In this document: in pieces, positions 18,328 to 29,644 of the stretch
Position numbering within the stretch: position 1 is the stretch's first letter
How the letters are laid out: each line of letters starts with the position of its first letter
Assembly: GCF_900116385.1 (NCBI RefSeq)
Contig: NZ_FPCI01000001.1
Span: 1,364,001 to 1,428,000, forward strand
Direction: 5' to 3'
Length of the DNA: 64,000 nt
Origin: Pseudoxanthomonas sp. YR558
GTDB lineage: Bacteria; Pseudomonadota; Gammaproteobacteria; Xanthomonadales; Xanthomonadaceae
Notes under the pieces: generated by a model
Databases searched by the model: none
What the model saw: only the letters and a program-made list of their open reading frames with translations
Told to the model about the DNA's origin: nothing
Translations under genes and position numbers: made by a program

Positions 18328-20760
18328 ATGCCCCGCCTGACCGTGGCGCCGCTCGGCGCCGCCATCGCGTTCGCGCTCGCCCTTCCCGCCTTTGCCCAAC
18401 AGGCGCCCGCCGATGGCACCACCGACCTCGATGCGGTGATCGTCACCGGCACTCGCGCCAGCGACCGCACGGCGCTGGAATCCACCTCGCCGATCGACGT
18501 GCTCACCGCCGAGGACATCCGCAAGGCCGGCGTGCTCAACGGCGAACTCGGCAGCGCGCTGCAGGCACTGCTGCCTTCGTTCAACTTCCCGCGCCAGTCC
18601 AACTCCGGCGGCGCCGACCATGTGCGCGCCGCGCAGCTGCGCGGCCTCGCACCGGACCAGGTGCTGGTGCTGGTCAACGGCAAGCGCCGCCACACCACCG
18701 CGCTGGTGACGACAGGCTCGAAGATCGGCCGCGGCACCACGCCGGTCGACTTCAACGCGATCCCGGTGAGCGCGATCAAGCGCATCGAAGTGCTGCGCGA
18801 CGGCGCGGGTGCGCAATATGGCTCGGACGCGGTGGCCGGCGTGGTCAACATCATCCTCGACGACGCCCCCGAAGGCGGCGCCTGGGAAGCGAGCTTCGGC
18901 CTGCACCACACCGACGTGGAGCCGATCGGCCAGACGCTCACCGATGGCCAGACCAGCTTCCTCTCGGGCAAGGTCGGCACCGCCGTCGGCGACGGCGGCT
19001 TCTTCCGCGTGGGTTTCGAACTGAAGAACCGCGAGGCCACCAACCGCGCCGGTTTCGACCAGGTGCCGCCGTGGGACCAGACGCCGGCGAACCTCGCCGT
19101 GCAGGGCCAGCGCAACTACCACCTGGGCGACGGCGCTTCGAAGGACCTCAACGCCTGGATCAACACCGGCATTCCGCTGGGCGAGGCGGCGGAGTTCTAC
19201 CTGTTCGGCACCTACAACAAGCGCGACACCGTCGGCGCGAACTACTTCCGCTATCCGGACGGCGTGTCGAACTGGCCGGAGGTCTATCCGAACGGCTACC
19301 GCCCCGTGTCGCTGGGCGAGAACCAGGACGTGGCTGCGGTCGGCGGCGTACGCGGGCAATGGGGCGACTGGACTTACGACGCCAGCCTCAACCGTGGCAG
19401 CAACAGCTTCACCTACCGCCTGCGCGATTCGCTCAATGCGTCGCTCGGCCCGACCAGCCCCACCCGCTTCAAGACCGGCGACTACGAGTCCACGCAGACG
19501 CTGGCGAACCTCGACCTGAGCCGCGGCTTCGATCGCGGCACCGCCAGCCACGACCTCGCGTTCGGTGCGGAATTCCGCCTCGAGGAATACGAAACCGGCG
19601 CCGGCGATCCCGCCAGCTATGCGGCCGGCCCGTACACCGACCGGCCGACGGGTTCGCAGGCCGGCGGTGGCCTGACGCCGCAGGACGTGGCCGACCTCGA
19701 CCGCGATGTCGCCAGCGTCTATGCCGCCCTGTCCAGCCGCTTCGGCGAGAAACTGACCACCGATGTCGCGGTGCGCTACGAGCACTACAGCGATTTCGGC
19801 GGCGAACTGACCGGCAAGCTGGCGGCCCGCTACGAATTCGCGCCGGCATTCGCATTGCGCGGCGCGCTGTCGAACAACTTCCGCGCGCCCTCGCTCGCCC
19901 AGATCGGCTACGAGTCCACCTCCACCGGCTACAACGCGGCCGGGCAGCTGACCCAGGGCCGCCTGCTGTCGGTCAACAATCCGATCGCGCGCGCCCTCGG
20001 CGCGCAGGACCTGGATCCGGAAAAGTCGATCAACGCCAGCCTCGGCTTCACCAGCCGGATCGGCGAGCACTTCGATCTGTCGCTGGACGTGTTCCATATC
20101 GAGATCGACGACCGCGTCGCGCTGTCGGAGAGCATCACCGGCGACGCGCTGACCGACTTCATCGATGCGGAATTCGGCGTGCCCGGCGTGCAGAGCGTCA
20201 GCTACTTCACCAACGCCGCCGATACCCGCACCCAGGGCGTGGAACTGGTGACGAACTGGCGACAGGCCCTGGCCGGCGGCAACCTGCTGCTGACCGGTAC
20301 CTACAGCTACGCGAAGACCGAGCTGAAGAACCTCGTCGCCACGCCCGCACAGTTGCTGGCGCTGGACCCGGATTACGTGTTGTTCGGCGTCGAAGAAAGC
20401 AACACGCTGACCGATGCCGCCCCGCGCACCCGCGCGCAGTTCACCGCGAACTGGGACAGCGAGCGCTGGAACCTGCTGGGCCGCGTGAGTCGTCACGGCA
20501 GCGCCAAGCGCGTGTTCAACTTCGGCGGAGGCTTCGAGCCCGAACAGACCTACGGCGCCGAGTGGCAGCTCGACGCGGAAGTCGAATACAAGGTCTCCTC
20601 GAAGTGGAGCGTGGCGCTCGGCGGCCTCAACCTGACCGATGAGTATCCGGACCTGTCGAACGAAGACATCTACTACTTCGGCAACCTGCCCTACGACGTG
20701 CTGTCGCCCATCGGCAGCAACGGCGCGTACTACTACACCCGGGTGCGCTACACCTTCTGA
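18328..20760 (+). CDS. TonB-dependent outer-membrane receptor (paralogue of the one at 4363)
   Basis: An 810-residue receptor from the ATG at 18328, which has AGGAG 6 bases upstream and gives a signal peptide (MPRLTVAPLGAAIAFALALP, cleaved near AFAQ). The frame is open back to 18100 but that part has no signal-peptide character. The plug begins DAVIVTGTRASDRTALES and contains AQLRGLAPDQVLVLVNGKRRH and IEVLRDGAGAQYGSDAVAGV. The barrel ends ANGTRVRYTF-like at YYYTRVRYTF. It is clearly paralogous to the receptor at 4363 over the whole plug. It stands alone on the forward strand inside a block of reverse-strand genes. The ligand is unknown. Confidence 0.9.
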   Translation: MPRLTVAPLGAAIAFALALPAFAQQAPADGTTDLDAVIVTGTRASDRTALESTSPIDVLTAEDIRKAGVLNGELGSALQALLPSFNFPRQSNSGGADHVRAAQLRGLAPDQVLVLVNGKRRHTTALVTTGSKIGRGTTPVDFNAIPVSAIKRIEVLRDGAGAQYGSDAVAGVVNIILDDAPEGGAWEASFGLHHTDVEPIGQTLTDGQTSFLSGKVGTAVGDGGFFRVGFELKNREATNRAGFDQVPPWDQTPANLAVQGQRNYHLGDGASKDLNAWINTGIPLGEAAEFYLFGTYNKRDTVGANYFRYPDGVSNWPEVYPNGYRPVSLGENQDVAAVGGVRGQWGDWTYDASLNRGSNSFTYRLRDSLNASLGPTSPTRFKTGDYESTQTLANLDLSRGFDRGTASHDLAFGAEFRLEEYETGAGDPASYAAGPYTDRPTGSQAGGGLTPQDVADLDRDVASVYAALSSRFGEKLTTDVAVRYEHYSDFGGELTGKLAARYEFAPAFALRGALSNNFRAPSLAQIGYESTSTGYNAAGQLTQGRLLSVNNPIARALGAQDLDPEKSINASLGFTSRIGEHFDLSLDVFHIEIDDRVALSESITGDALTDFIDAEFGVPGVQSVSYFTNAADTRTQGVELVTNWRQALAGGNLLLTGTYSYAKTELKNLVATPAQLLALDPDYVLFGVEESNTLTDAAPRTRAQFTANWDSERWNLLGRVSRHGSAKRVFNFGGGFEPEQTYGAEWQLDAEVEYKVSSKWSVALGGLNLTDEYPDLSNEDIYYFGNLPYDVLSPIGSNGAYYYTRVRYTF

Positions 20761-21029
20761 CATCCACATGCATCGCCGCCTCCGCAGGGGGCGGCCACCT
20801 ACTGATCGGACGGGCGCCGCGGCACGGGAACGGGCGGGCAACCGTCGCGCGGAGCGGCTGGCTGGCCAGCTGCGCGCCGGCGCCCGGACGGTCAGACCGC
20901 GCCTCGCTGTATCACAGCGCCGCCGAACAGGAACGCGTCGCCACGCGCCCGGATGGTGAACTGCGTGGACACCGCTTTGCAGCGAAGCATGAAGACCCTC
21001 GCGTGACGCAACGGGCCATCCCATACAAC

Positions 21030-21053
21030 GGTCGCGACTCACGTCGCTCCTAC
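21030..21053 (-). repeat. GTAG-headed palindrome (REP-like element)
   Basis: On the reverse strand it reads GTAGGAGCGACGTGAGTCGC and two further bases pairs into the stem, a palindrome with the GTAG head typical of Stenotrophomonas/Xanthomonas REPs. It is a different sequence class from the GTAGGGTGGGCC elements. Its TAG is the stop codon of the DCC-family gene. Confidence 0.75.
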
Positions 21054-21463
21054 AGGAAGCGTGCACGCTCCTCGTCGGTCGGCACATGGCACGTCGTCCT
21101 TCCGAACCAGCCATACCGGTTCCGCGCCACCCAGCGGTACAGCGGATCGCGCACGACGCGCGGCACCACCGCCATCGCGCCCGCCAGCCGCCACGCGCCG
21201 CCCAATCCCATCAGCACGCGACGGATCGCGTCGCTGTCGGTCCATGCCTGCGCGCCGTCCACCAGCAGGAACGATGCCGGATCGTCGGGATCGAGACCAT
21301 GCATCGCCAGCAGCGCGCGACCCGCGTCGGTCTGCATCGCGGCGAACCGGTAACGCCCGACGCGATCGTGCTTCAGCAGGAAGCGCACCCAGCCGTTGCA
21401 CAGCACGCAGACGCCATCGAAGACGATGACCGGGCCATCATCGGTGCGGCGCTCACCCGACAT
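21050..21463 (-). CDS. DCC-family (thiol-disulfide oxidoreductase-like) protein
   Basis: A 137-residue protein with the family signature near its start, VIVFDGVCVLCNGWVRFLLKHD, holding the CxxC pair at residues 19 and 22. The turn YRFAAMQTDAGRALL and the ending RYGWFGRTTCHVPTDEE are also typical (DUF393, YuxK). It is predicted to have a thioredoxin-like fold, though its redox partner is unknown. The start overlaps the end of the DUF4166 gene by 11 bases, which implies coupled translation. The stop codon falls within a GTAG palindrome. Confidence 0.88.
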   Translation of the reverse strand: MSGERRTDDGPVIVFDGVCVLCNGWVRFLLKHDRVGRYRFAAMQTDAGRALLAMHGLDPDDPASFLLVDGAQAWTDSDAIRRVLMGLGGAWRLAGAMAVVPRVVRDPLYRWVARNRYGWFGRTTCHVPTDEERARFL

Positions 21464-21986
21464 CGAGCCACCCGCGGTAGTGCACCAGCAAACCGGCAAG
21501 CGGCAACGACGCCCAGACGTCGAACCGGTAGCGCGCGTCCTCGGCCGATTCGCGCGCGCCCACACCGTCAAACCAGCGCGCCGGCAACGACACGCCCAAC
21601 ACGCGGACCCGCACGATCCGCCACGCGATGGCACCGTCCACGGCCTCGAGCGCGAAGCCGAACGTCGCCAGGCCCAACCGCTCGCACAGCACGTCACCGT
21701 CGCGCCACAGCCGCGACGGCATGGCGCGCCCGCCGATGAAGCGGGTCCAGCGTTCGTGGCCGGGCGACGCGTCGATCTCGACGCACAACGGGCCAGCGCC
21801 CGCGGGTGGCAGGTGCGTGGCAGCGGCAATGAGTCGGGACAGCACGCCGGATCCGCGTTCGACCCGCACCTCGCCTGCGAGGCGCTGCAGGCCCTGTGCC
21901 GCGTGCAGTGCGCGCACGGACGCCGGCAGCGCAGCGAACGCCGGCCCCAGCAATGCCGCGAACAGCGGGCTTACGGCTGCATCCAC
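21453..21986 (-). CDS. DUF4166 protein
   Basis: A 177-residue protein with no signal peptide. It has the DUF4166 pattern: an N-terminal LFAALLGPAFAALPASVRALH, a central GHERWTRFIGGRAMPSRLW, and a C-terminal FDVWASLPLAGLLVHYRGWLD. The family is usually found next to epimerase or DCC-type genes and has no known reaction. It overlaps the 3' end of pgeF by 16 bases and the 5' end of the DCC gene by 11, so pgeF, DUF4166 and DCC look like one transcript. Confidence 0.82.
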   Translation of the reverse strand: MDAAVSPLFAALLGPAFAALPASVRALHAAQGLQRLAGEVRVERGSGVLSRLIAAATHLPPAGAGPLCVEIDASPGHERWTRFIGGRAMPSRLWRDGDVLCERLGLATFGFALEAVDGAIAWRIVRVRVLGVSLPARWFDGVGARESAEDARYRFDVWASLPLAGLLVHYRGWLDVG

Positions 21987-22741
21987 GCCAGGGTGGCGAT
22001 ACGGCCACTGCGGCCGTCGCGGCGGTGGGAGAAGAAGCGGTCCGGTTCGCTGATCGTGCAGAGATCACCGCCGTGGATGTCATCGGCCGACAGGCCGCGC
22101 GCGACCAGGCGGCGGCGCGCGAGCGCGGGCAGATCGGCCAGCCAGTGACCGGGGCGCGTGGGCGCGAATGCCGCCGCGGCGTCGGCATCCTGGGTGACGA
22201 AGGCGTCGAAGACATTCTCGCCGACTTCGTAGCGCTGCGGTCCGGCCGCCGGGCCAATCCATGCGATCACGTCCGCGGGCGGGGTGCGCATCGCGGCGAG
22301 CGTCGCTTCGAGCATGCCCTTGGACAGGCCCGGCCAGCCTGCATGCGCGGCGGCGATCTCGCGGCCGTCCTTCGCCGCGAACACCACGGGCAGGCAATCG
22401 GCCGTCAGGATGGCGAGCACCACGCCGGGCACCGAGGTCACCAGCGCATCGGCGACGGGCTCCGGTGCGGCGGGGTCGGCAGGCGCGTCCACGCGCACGA
22501 CATCCGTGCCATGCACCTGCTTCAACCAGTGCGGCGCGGAAGGCAGCCCGGCCAGCTCGGCCAGTTGCGCGCGGTTGCGGGCCACCACCGCCGGGTCATC
22601 GCCATCGGCCGCGTACTTGTTGCCCAGGTTGAAGTGGTCGAACGGCGCCTGCGACATGCCCGCGCCATGGCGCTGCGTGGTGAAGGCGTGCACCCCCGCC
22701 GGTGCGGGCCAGTCGGCCGCGACGGCGGGTGCGCGATTCAC
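21971..22741 (-). CDS. pgeF: Peptidoglycan editing factor PgeF (multicopper-oxidase-like, YfiH)
   Basis: A 256-residue protein started at the GTG at 22741. It overlaps the rluD stop codon (GTGA), and the upstream part of the open frame is only rluD in another frame. PgeF removes wrongly incorporated amino acids (such as serine in place of alanine) from cell-wall precursors. Visible features are [56 protein letters not shown] and [19 protein letters not shown]. They include the conserved histidine/cysteine metal site. The order rluD-pgeF is conserved with enterobacteria. Confidence 0.93.
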   Translation of the reverse strand: MNRAPAVAADWPAPAGVHAFTTQRHGAGMSQAPFDHFNLGNKYAADGDDPAVVARNRAQLAELAGLPSAPHWLKQVHGTDVVRVDAPADPAAPEPVADALVTSVPGVVLAILTADCLPVVFAAKDGREIAAAHAGWPGLSKGMLEATLAAMRTPPADVIAWIGPAAGPQRYEVGENVFDAFVTQDADAAAAFAPTRPGHWLADLPALARRRLVARGLSADDIHGGDLCTISEPDRFFSHRRDGRSGRIATLAWMQP

Positions 22742-23721
22742 TTGCGTTGCGCCTGGGTGTCCGCGCGCAGCGCCGCCAGCAGGGCCACCATGTCGGCCGG
22801 CACCGACGCGGTGACGCGCACCGGTTCGCCGCTGATCGGATGGGCGAACTCCAGCGTCTCGGCGTGCAGGGCCTGCCGGCGGAAGCCGCGCAGCACCGCC
22901 ACCAGGTCCTCGCTGGCACCCTTCGGCAGGCGCAGCGGCCCGCCGTACAGCGGATCGCCGACGATCGGGTACTTGATATGGGCCATGTGCACGCGGATCT
23001 GGTGGGTGCGGCCCGTCTCCAGGCGGCACTCCAGCGCGGTGTGCGCACGGAAGCGTTCGCGCAGGCGGTAGTGGGTGACGGCATCACGGCCATCGTCGCG
23101 CACGGCCATCTTCAGGCGGTCCCGCGGGTGGCGGTCGATCGGCGCATCGGCCGTGCCGCCGGAGACCATCGCGCCGACCACGATGGCGAGGTACTGGCGG
23201 TGCACGTCGCGCGAGGCGAGCTGGGCCACCAGCGAGGTGTGCGCCGGCAAGGTGCGCGCCACCACCATGACGCCGGAGGTGTCCTTGTCGAGCCGGTGCA
23301 CGATGCCCGCCCGCGGCAGCGCCGACAGCGAGGGGTCGCGGAACAGCAGCGCGTTGACCAGCGTGCCGTTCGGATTGCCGGCACCGGGGTGCACCACCAG
23401 ACCGGCGGGCTTGTCCAATACGAAGACGTGCTCGTCCTCGTACAGGATGTCCAGCGGGATGTCTTCCGGCTCGGCGTGGGTCTGGGTATCCAGCACCACG
23501 TCCAGGCTGGCGGTTTCACCGCCACGCACGGGGTCGCGCGGGCGCACGACCTGGCCGTCCAGCAGCGCATTGCCGGACTTGATCCACTCGGTCAGGCGCG
23601 AACGGGAAAACTCGGGGAACAGTTCCGCCAGGGCAGCATCGAAGCGGCGGCCGGCGGCGCTGGCGGGCACGATGGCCGTGCGGGGGGAGTCGGGGGTGTC
23701 GGGAGAGTCGGTGTCGGTCAT
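22738..23721 (-). CDS. rluD: 23S rRNA pseudouridine synthase RluD
   Basis: A 327-residue enzyme from the ATG at 23721. It converts uridines in helix 69 of 23S rRNA (1911, 1915 and 1917 in E. coli numbering) to pseudouridine, which helps ribosome assembly. An N-terminal S4 RNA-binding domain (about 25-85: [20 protein letters not shown]) precedes the catalytic domain with [16 protein letters not shown], whose aspartate is the nucleophile, and [18 protein letters not shown]. The frame is open further upstream, but that DNA belongs to the promoter side of divergent bamD. pgeF overlaps its end. Confidence 0.94.
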   Translation of the reverse strand: MTDTDSPDTPDSPRTAIVPASAAGRRFDAALAELFPEFSRSRLTEWIKSGNALLDGQVVRPRDPVRGGETASLDVVLDTQTHAEPEDIPLDILYEDEHVFVLDKPAGLVVHPGAGNPNGTLVNALLFRDPSLSALPRAGIVHRLDKDTSGVMVVARTLPAHTSLVAQLASRDVHRQYLAIVVGAMVSGGTADAPIDRHPRDRLKMAVRDDGRDAVTHYRLRERFRAHTALECRLETGRTHQIRVHMAHIKYPIVGDPLYGGPLRLPKGASEDLVAVLRGFRRQALHAETLEFAHPISGEPVRVTASVPADMVALLAALRADTQAQRK

Positions 23722-23839
23722 GCGGGGGAGCGTCCAGGGAAGCCTCGGCTTCGGTCCTATTGGCCGAATGTTCATGGCGAGGGCGGCGCCTAGGCTATCA
23801 TCGACGGCCTGTTTCCCTGCCGCGGCCTGCCGCCAGCCC

Positions 23840-24727
23840 ATGACCCAGCGTGCCCTTCCCCGCTCCGCCCGCCTCTCCGCACCTGCCCGCCTCGCCCTGC
23901 TGGCGCTGGTGATCGCCTTCACCGGGACCGGCTGCGGCAAGATCTTTAAGAAGAAGGAAGCACCTGAGAACCAGCCGGTCGAGGTGATGTACCAGGAAGC
24001 CCACCAGGCCATGAAGGTGAACAACTGGGACCGCGGCGTCGTCCGTTTCCGCCAGTTGATCGCGCAATACCCGTATGGCCCATACACCGAGCAGGCGCTG
24101 ATGGAAACCGCCTACGCCGAGTACAAGTCCGGCAAGCTCGACGACACGGTCACCACGATCGACCGCTTCATCCGCACCTATCCCACGCATCGCAACATTC
24201 CCTACATGTACTACCTGCGCGGGCTGGCCAACTCCAACCGCGACACGGTGTTCCTGCAGAGGGTCTGGCGCCTGGACGCCAGCCGCCGCGACCTGGCCAC
24301 GCCGATGCAGGGTTACAGCGACTTCAATACCGTCGCCGAGCGTTACCCGAACAGCCGCTACGCTGCCGATGCGCGCAACCGCATGGTCGAGCTGCGCAAT
24401 CAGTTCGCCCTGCATGAGCTGGACACGGCCATCTACTACCTGCGCCGCGACGCCTGGGTCTCCGCCGCCAGCCGTGCCAAGTACCTGCTGGAAACCTACC
24501 CGCAGAGCGCCTACCAGAACGACGCCGTCGCCGTGCTGGCCGAGGCGTATACCCAACTGGGCAATGAGGCGCTGGCCGCCGACGCCAAGCGCGTGCTGCA
24601 ACTCAACGACCCGCAGCACCCGTGGCTGACCGGCGATTTCCCGAAGTACCCGTGGATGGTCCGCCGCCTGAATCCGTTCGCCGGCGAGAAATCCAGCAAC
24701 ACCGTCGACAAGCGCAACAAGGACTGA
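23840..24727 (+). CDS. bamD: Outer-membrane assembly lipoprotein BamD
   Basis: A 295-residue lipoprotein. The N-terminus ([12 protein letters not shown], then [15 protein letters not shown]) carries a lipobox, and the rest is five tetratricopeptide-like repeats: [71 protein letters not shown] and [20 protein letters not shown]. BamD is the essential partner of BamA in the BAM complex that inserts beta-barrel proteins such as the TonB receptors in this window. It is divergent from rluD, as in E. coli. The start at 23840 is preferred because the longer frame reading in from rluD has no signal-peptide logic. Confidence 0.95.
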   Translation: MTQRALPRSARLSAPARLALLALVIAFTGTGCGKIFKKKEAPENQPVEVMYQEAHQAMKVNNWDRGVVRFRQLIAQYPYGPYTEQALMETAYAEYKSGKLDDTVTTIDRFIRTYPTHRNIPYMYYLRGLANSNRDTVFLQRVWRLDASRRDLATPMQGYSDFNTVAERYPNSRYAADARNRMVELRNQFALHELDTAIYYLRRDAWVSAASRAKYLLETYPQSAYQNDAVAVLAEAYTQLGNEALAADAKRVLQLNDPQHPWLTGDFPKYPWMVRRLNPFAGEKSSNTVDKRNKD

Positions 24728-24748
24728 CCGCCTCGCGGTTGGGCACGA

Positions 24749-24777
24749 AAAAGGGCCGCAAGGCCCTTTTTCTTTTC
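24749..24777. terminator. Bidirectional terminator between bamD and nadE
   Basis: AAGGGCC, loop, GGCCCTT (24751-24768) is followed by TTTCTTTT on the forward strand and preceded by a run of As, which gives a T-run on the reverse strand. It therefore serves both convergent genes. Confidence 0.88.
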
Positions 24778-24796
24778 CTGCGGAACCGGCGTCCGG

Positions 24797-26434
24797 CTAC
24801 AGCGCGTACTTGTTCGTGATCGGATAGCGGCGCTCGCGGCCGAATGCGCGGCGCGAGACCTTCGGTCCGGGCGCGGCCTGGTGGCGCTTCCACTCGTTGA
24901 TGCGCACCAGCCGCAGCATGCGGTCCACGGTGGCGGCATCGAAGCCGGCGGCGACGATCTCGTCGCGCGACTGCTCCAGGTCCACGTAGCGGAACAGGAT
25001 CGCGTCCAGCACGTCGTACGGCGGCAGCGAGTCCTGGTCCTTCTGGTTTTCACGCAGCTCCGCGGACGGCGGACGGTCGATGACGGCCGGCGGGATCACC
25101 GGTGCGCCGCCCACCGTGTTGCGCCAGCGCGCCAGCGCGAACACCTCGGTCTTGTACAGGTCCTTGATCGGCGCATAGCCGCCGCACATGTCGCCGTAGA
25201 TCGTCGCGTAGCCCACCGCGTATTCGCTCTTGTTGCCGGTGGTCAGCAGCAGGCCGCCGAACTTGTTGCTCAGCGCCATTAGGATCACGCCCCTGCTGCG
25301 CGACTGCAGGTTCTCCTCGGTGGTGTCGGCAGGCTTGTCGCCGAAGATCGGGCCCAGCGCGTCGAGGAAGCCCTTGAACGGCGCTTCGATCGAGATCGCT
25401 TCCAGCCTCACGCCCATCGCCGCGCATTGCTCAGCGGCCAGGTCGTTGGACAGGCCGGCCGTGTAGCGCGACGGCAACCGCACCGCGGTGACGTTCTCCG
25501 CGCCCAGCGCGTCCACCGCCAGCGCCAGCACGATGGCCGAATCGATGCCGCCGGACAGGCCCAGCCACACCTTCGAGAACCCGTTCTTGCCGCAGTAGTC
25601 GCGGATGCCGCGCACGATCGCGCGCCACGCCAGCGCATCGCGGCTCTCGTCGCCGTCGTCCATCCACACCACCGGACTGAACGCACGCGTGGCCACGTCG
25701 AAGTCGACGACCAGCCACTGGTCGGTGAAGGCCGCCGCGGCCGGATGCACGGTGCCGTCGCCGTTGGCGACCACGGAGGCACCGTCGAACACCACCGCAT
25801 CCTGCCCGCCGACCACGTTGAGGTACGCCAGCGCCATGCCGGTCTCGCGCGTGCGCTCGGCGATCAGCGCATCGCGCTGCGCATGCTTGTCGCGGTCGAA
25901 CGGCGACGCATTGGGCACCAGCGTCAGCACGGCGCCCGCCTCGGCGGTGTCGGCCAGCGGCTCGGGGAACCAGAGGTCTTCGCAGATCACCAGGCCCAGC
26001 GACACGCCGTTCACCTCGAAGGTACAGGCGCCGCCATCCGGGTCCACGTCGAAGTAGCGGCGCTCGTCGAACACCGCGTAGTTGGGCAGTTCGCGCTTGC
26101 GGTAGGTGGCCTCGACCGCGCCGTCGCGTAGCACGCTGGCCGCGTTGTACACCACGCTGCCCGCGCTCTGCGGCCAGCCCACCACGGCGACGATGCCGTG
26201 CGTGGTCGCGGCGATCTCCCGCAACGCCGTTTCGCAGTCGGCCAGGAAGCGCGGCCGCAGCAGCAGGTCTTCCGGCGGATAGCCACTGACCGCCAACTCG
26301 GGGAACAGCACCACGTCGGCCCCGTACTCGTCGCGCGCCTCGGCGATCATGCGGCGGATGCTCTCGCTGTTCTGCGCGACCGCGCCGACCGGGAAATCGA
26401 ACTGCGCCATCGCGATGCGGAGGGTCTGGGTCAT
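24797..26434 (-). CDS. nadE: Glutamine-dependent NAD+ synthetase
   Basis: A 545-residue two-domain enzyme for the last step of NAD synthesis (deamido-NAD to NAD). The N-terminal nitrilase-like glutaminase (about 1-250) has the triad regions PELAVSGYPPEDLLLR (Glu), YRKRELPNYAVFDERRYF (Lys) and GLVICEDLWFPEP (Cys). It releases ammonia from glutamine. The C-terminal synthetase has the PP-loop LGLSGGIDSAIVLALAVD and the later TTGNKSEYAVGYATIYGDM. The length is typical for the glutamine-using form. It follows pckG on the reverse strand after a terminator, so it should have its own promoter in the 60 bases upstream. Confidence 0.95.
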   Translation of the reverse strand: MTQTLRIAMAQFDFPVGAVAQNSESIRRMIAEARDEYGADVVLFPELAVSGYPPEDLLLRPRFLADCETALREIAATTHGIVAVVGWPQSAGSVVYNAASVLRDGAVEATYRKRELPNYAVFDERRYFDVDPDGGACTFEVNGVSLGLVICEDLWFPEPLADTAEAGAVLTLVPNASPFDRDKHAQRDALIAERTRETGMALAYLNVVGGQDAVVFDGASVVANGDGTVHPAAAAFTDQWLVVDFDVATRAFSPVVWMDDGDESRDALAWRAIVRGIRDYCGKNGFSKVWLGLSGGIDSAIVLALAVDALGAENVTAVRLPSRYTAGLSNDLAAEQCAAMGVRLEAISIEAPFKGFLDALGPIFGDKPADTTEENLQSRSRGVILMALSNKFGGLLLTTGNKSEYAVGYATIYGDMCGGYAPIKDLYKTEVFALARWRNTVGGAPVIPPAVIDRPPSAELRENQKDQDSLPPYDVLDAILFRYVDLEQSRDEIVAAGFDAATVDRMLRLVRINEWKRHQAAPGPKVSRRAFGRERRYPITNKYAL

Positions 26435-26499
26435 GTCGGCCTTCGGTGGGAGCGAACCCGCCCATTATCCCAGACCCCGCGCACCGGGCGGGCGCGCAT

Positions 26500-26536
26500 A
26501 AAAAAGCCCCGCGGCGTCCGAGACGCGCGCGGGGCT
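26500..26536 (-). terminator. Rho-independent terminator after pckG
   Basis: On the reverse strand, AGCCCCGCGCG, loop, CGCGGGGCT is followed by six Ts. It sits 32 bases beyond the pckG stop codon and ahead of nadE. Confidence 0.88.
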
Positions 26537-26567
26537 GCGCAGGCAACAGGATGCGCGAGGCGGGGAA

Positions 26568-28358
<1,791 letters not shown>

Positions 28359-28543
28359 GCGCCACCCTCGAAAAGTCAGACCAAAATGATACCAATGTCT
28401 TGTCCCGCTGACGAGGAGAACGCGGGCGAGGTCGGCGGACGGTCAGCCGATGGCCGGGACGGGGTCGGCGAGTCACCACAGCCCGATGATGGACGCGCCG
28501 ATCTCACGCAGGAAAGAGAATTGCGGGAGCTGGGGCTCGGAGC

Positions 28544-28774
28544 CCCATCGATGGGGCTCGGAATGCCATCGATCGCTTTCGGCGGGCCATCGATCGGGCT
28601 CGGAATGCCATCGATCGCTTTCGGAGGGCCATCGATCGGGCTCAGAAAGCCATCGATCGCTTTCCGGAAGCCATCGATCGCGCTCGGAATGCCATCGATC
28701 GCTTTCCGGAAGCCATCAATGGAGCTCAGAGGGCCATCGATGGCATTCCGAGCCCGACGGTCGGCCCTCGGAGC
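28544..28774. repeat. Tandem array of 21-bp repeats
   Basis: Ten units of 21 bases (28544-28753) plus a degenerate eleventh. Each is built as GCCATCGATCG followed by ten variable bases; two unit types (ending about CTTTCGGAGG and GGCTCGGAAT) largely alternate, giving a 42-base super-period. The core ATCGAT is self-complementary. Because 21 is divisible by three, both strands remain open across the array, giving heptapeptide repeats in each frame, but no frame has a credible start and ribosome site of its own. It fills the gap between pckG and the upstream HTH gene (28359-28793). Confidence 0.88.
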
Positions 28775-28793
28775 CCGATCTCCGCCGCGCCGC

Positions 28794-29537
28794 TCAGGCC
28801 TCGCGCGAACGGCGGTACGGGTTGAACAGCTGCAGCAGCCAGGGTTTCTGCGCCAGCACCAGGCTGACACCCACCCGGTCTTCGGCCGGCAGGGTGGCGT
28901 CGCGGGCCAGCAGGGCGTCGAACTCGCGCGCCACTTCTTCCAGCCGCTGGCGCAGTTGCTTCACGCCGTCGATGCTCAGGCTGCCGCTGAGCAGCAGCAG
29001 CGCGTCCTGCTCGCCGTCGAAGGCGTCGGCGAAGTAATCCGACAGCAAGGTGTGGCGGAAGTAGCGCTCCATCGGCCCGTCCGCGCGCCAGCGGAAGTTG
29101 CGCGCGGTCAGCGCGCGGCCGCGGTTGCCCGGCATCAGCTCGATGATGCCCAGCCGGTCCAGCTTCACCAGCAATCCGGTCCACTGCGCCGGGGTGAAGC
29201 CGAAGTGGCCCATCACGTCATCCTCGCGCCAGCGGTTGAGGGTGAGGAACAGGGCGAGCAGCAGGGTGGGCTCGTCAACCAGCGCCTGCTCCTGCGCTTC
29301 GCTCAGCAAGGCCATCGCTTTGCGCCCGCGCGAGGCTTCGGCGCTGAGCTCGGCCAGGCCGACGTCGAGCACCTCGCAGATCTGCTCCAGCCGCTGCAGG
29401 CTCATCGCCCGCCGCGAGAACATGCGCTTGACCGCCGCTTCGCTCATCCGGATGCGGACGGCCAGCTCCCGATAGGTCAGGTTCTGCGCGCGCAGGCAAC
29501 GCTTCAGTGCATCAATTAGGTCCACCGAGACGGCCAT
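28794..29537 (-). CDS. XRE-type helix-turn-helix transcriptional regulator
   Basis: A 247-residue protein from the ATG at 29537 (MAVSVDLIDALKRCLR). The N-terminal HTH (about 8-62) reads QNLTYRELAVRIRMSEAAVK then FSRRAMSLQRLEQICEVLD, an XRE/lambda-repressor fold. The C-terminal part (about 90-240) has a second winged-helix-like stretch, VMGHFGFTPAQWTGLLVKLD, and KLDRLGIIELMPGNRGR. Xanthomonadaceae have many such stand-alone regulators with an unknown ligand. It is upstream of the 21-bp array and pckG on the same strand. Control of pckG is possible but not shown. It is divergent from the small hydrophobic protein gene at 29645. Confidence 0.85.
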   Translation of the reverse strand: MAVSVDLIDALKRCLRAQNLTYRELAVRIRMSEAAVKRMFSRRAMSLQRLEQICEVLDVGLAELSAEASRGRKAMALLSEAQEQALVDEPTLLLALFLTLNRWREDDVMGHFGFTPAQWTGLLVKLDRLGIIELMPGNRGRALTARNFRWRADGPMERYFRHTLLSDYFADAFDGEQDALLLLSGSLSIDGVKQLRQRLEEVAREFDALLARDATLPAEDRVGVSLVLAQKPWLLQLFNPYRRSREA

Positions 29538-29644
29538 CGGTAGCGCATTCCTATACCGGGTGATGCGTGGGAGCTTACCTCGTCGATGCCGGTTGAACCG
29601 TGCGCCGGCCGGGAGCAAGGCTGCGGCACCCCGGAGGACCCTGC

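Noticed and set aside
18130..21114. Open frame of 994 codons antisense to the second TonB receptor
   Set aside because: The forward strand codes for an unmistakable receptor; the reverse frame has no motif.
28544..28774. CRISPR array
   Set aside because: Units are 21 bases and contiguous with no constant-length unique spacers, and there are no cas genes.
28376..28870. Heptapeptide-repeat protein across the 21-bp array (reverse strand)
   Set aside because: The frame overlaps the end of the HTH gene, has no ribosome site and is open only because 21 is divisible by three. The array is open in every frame.
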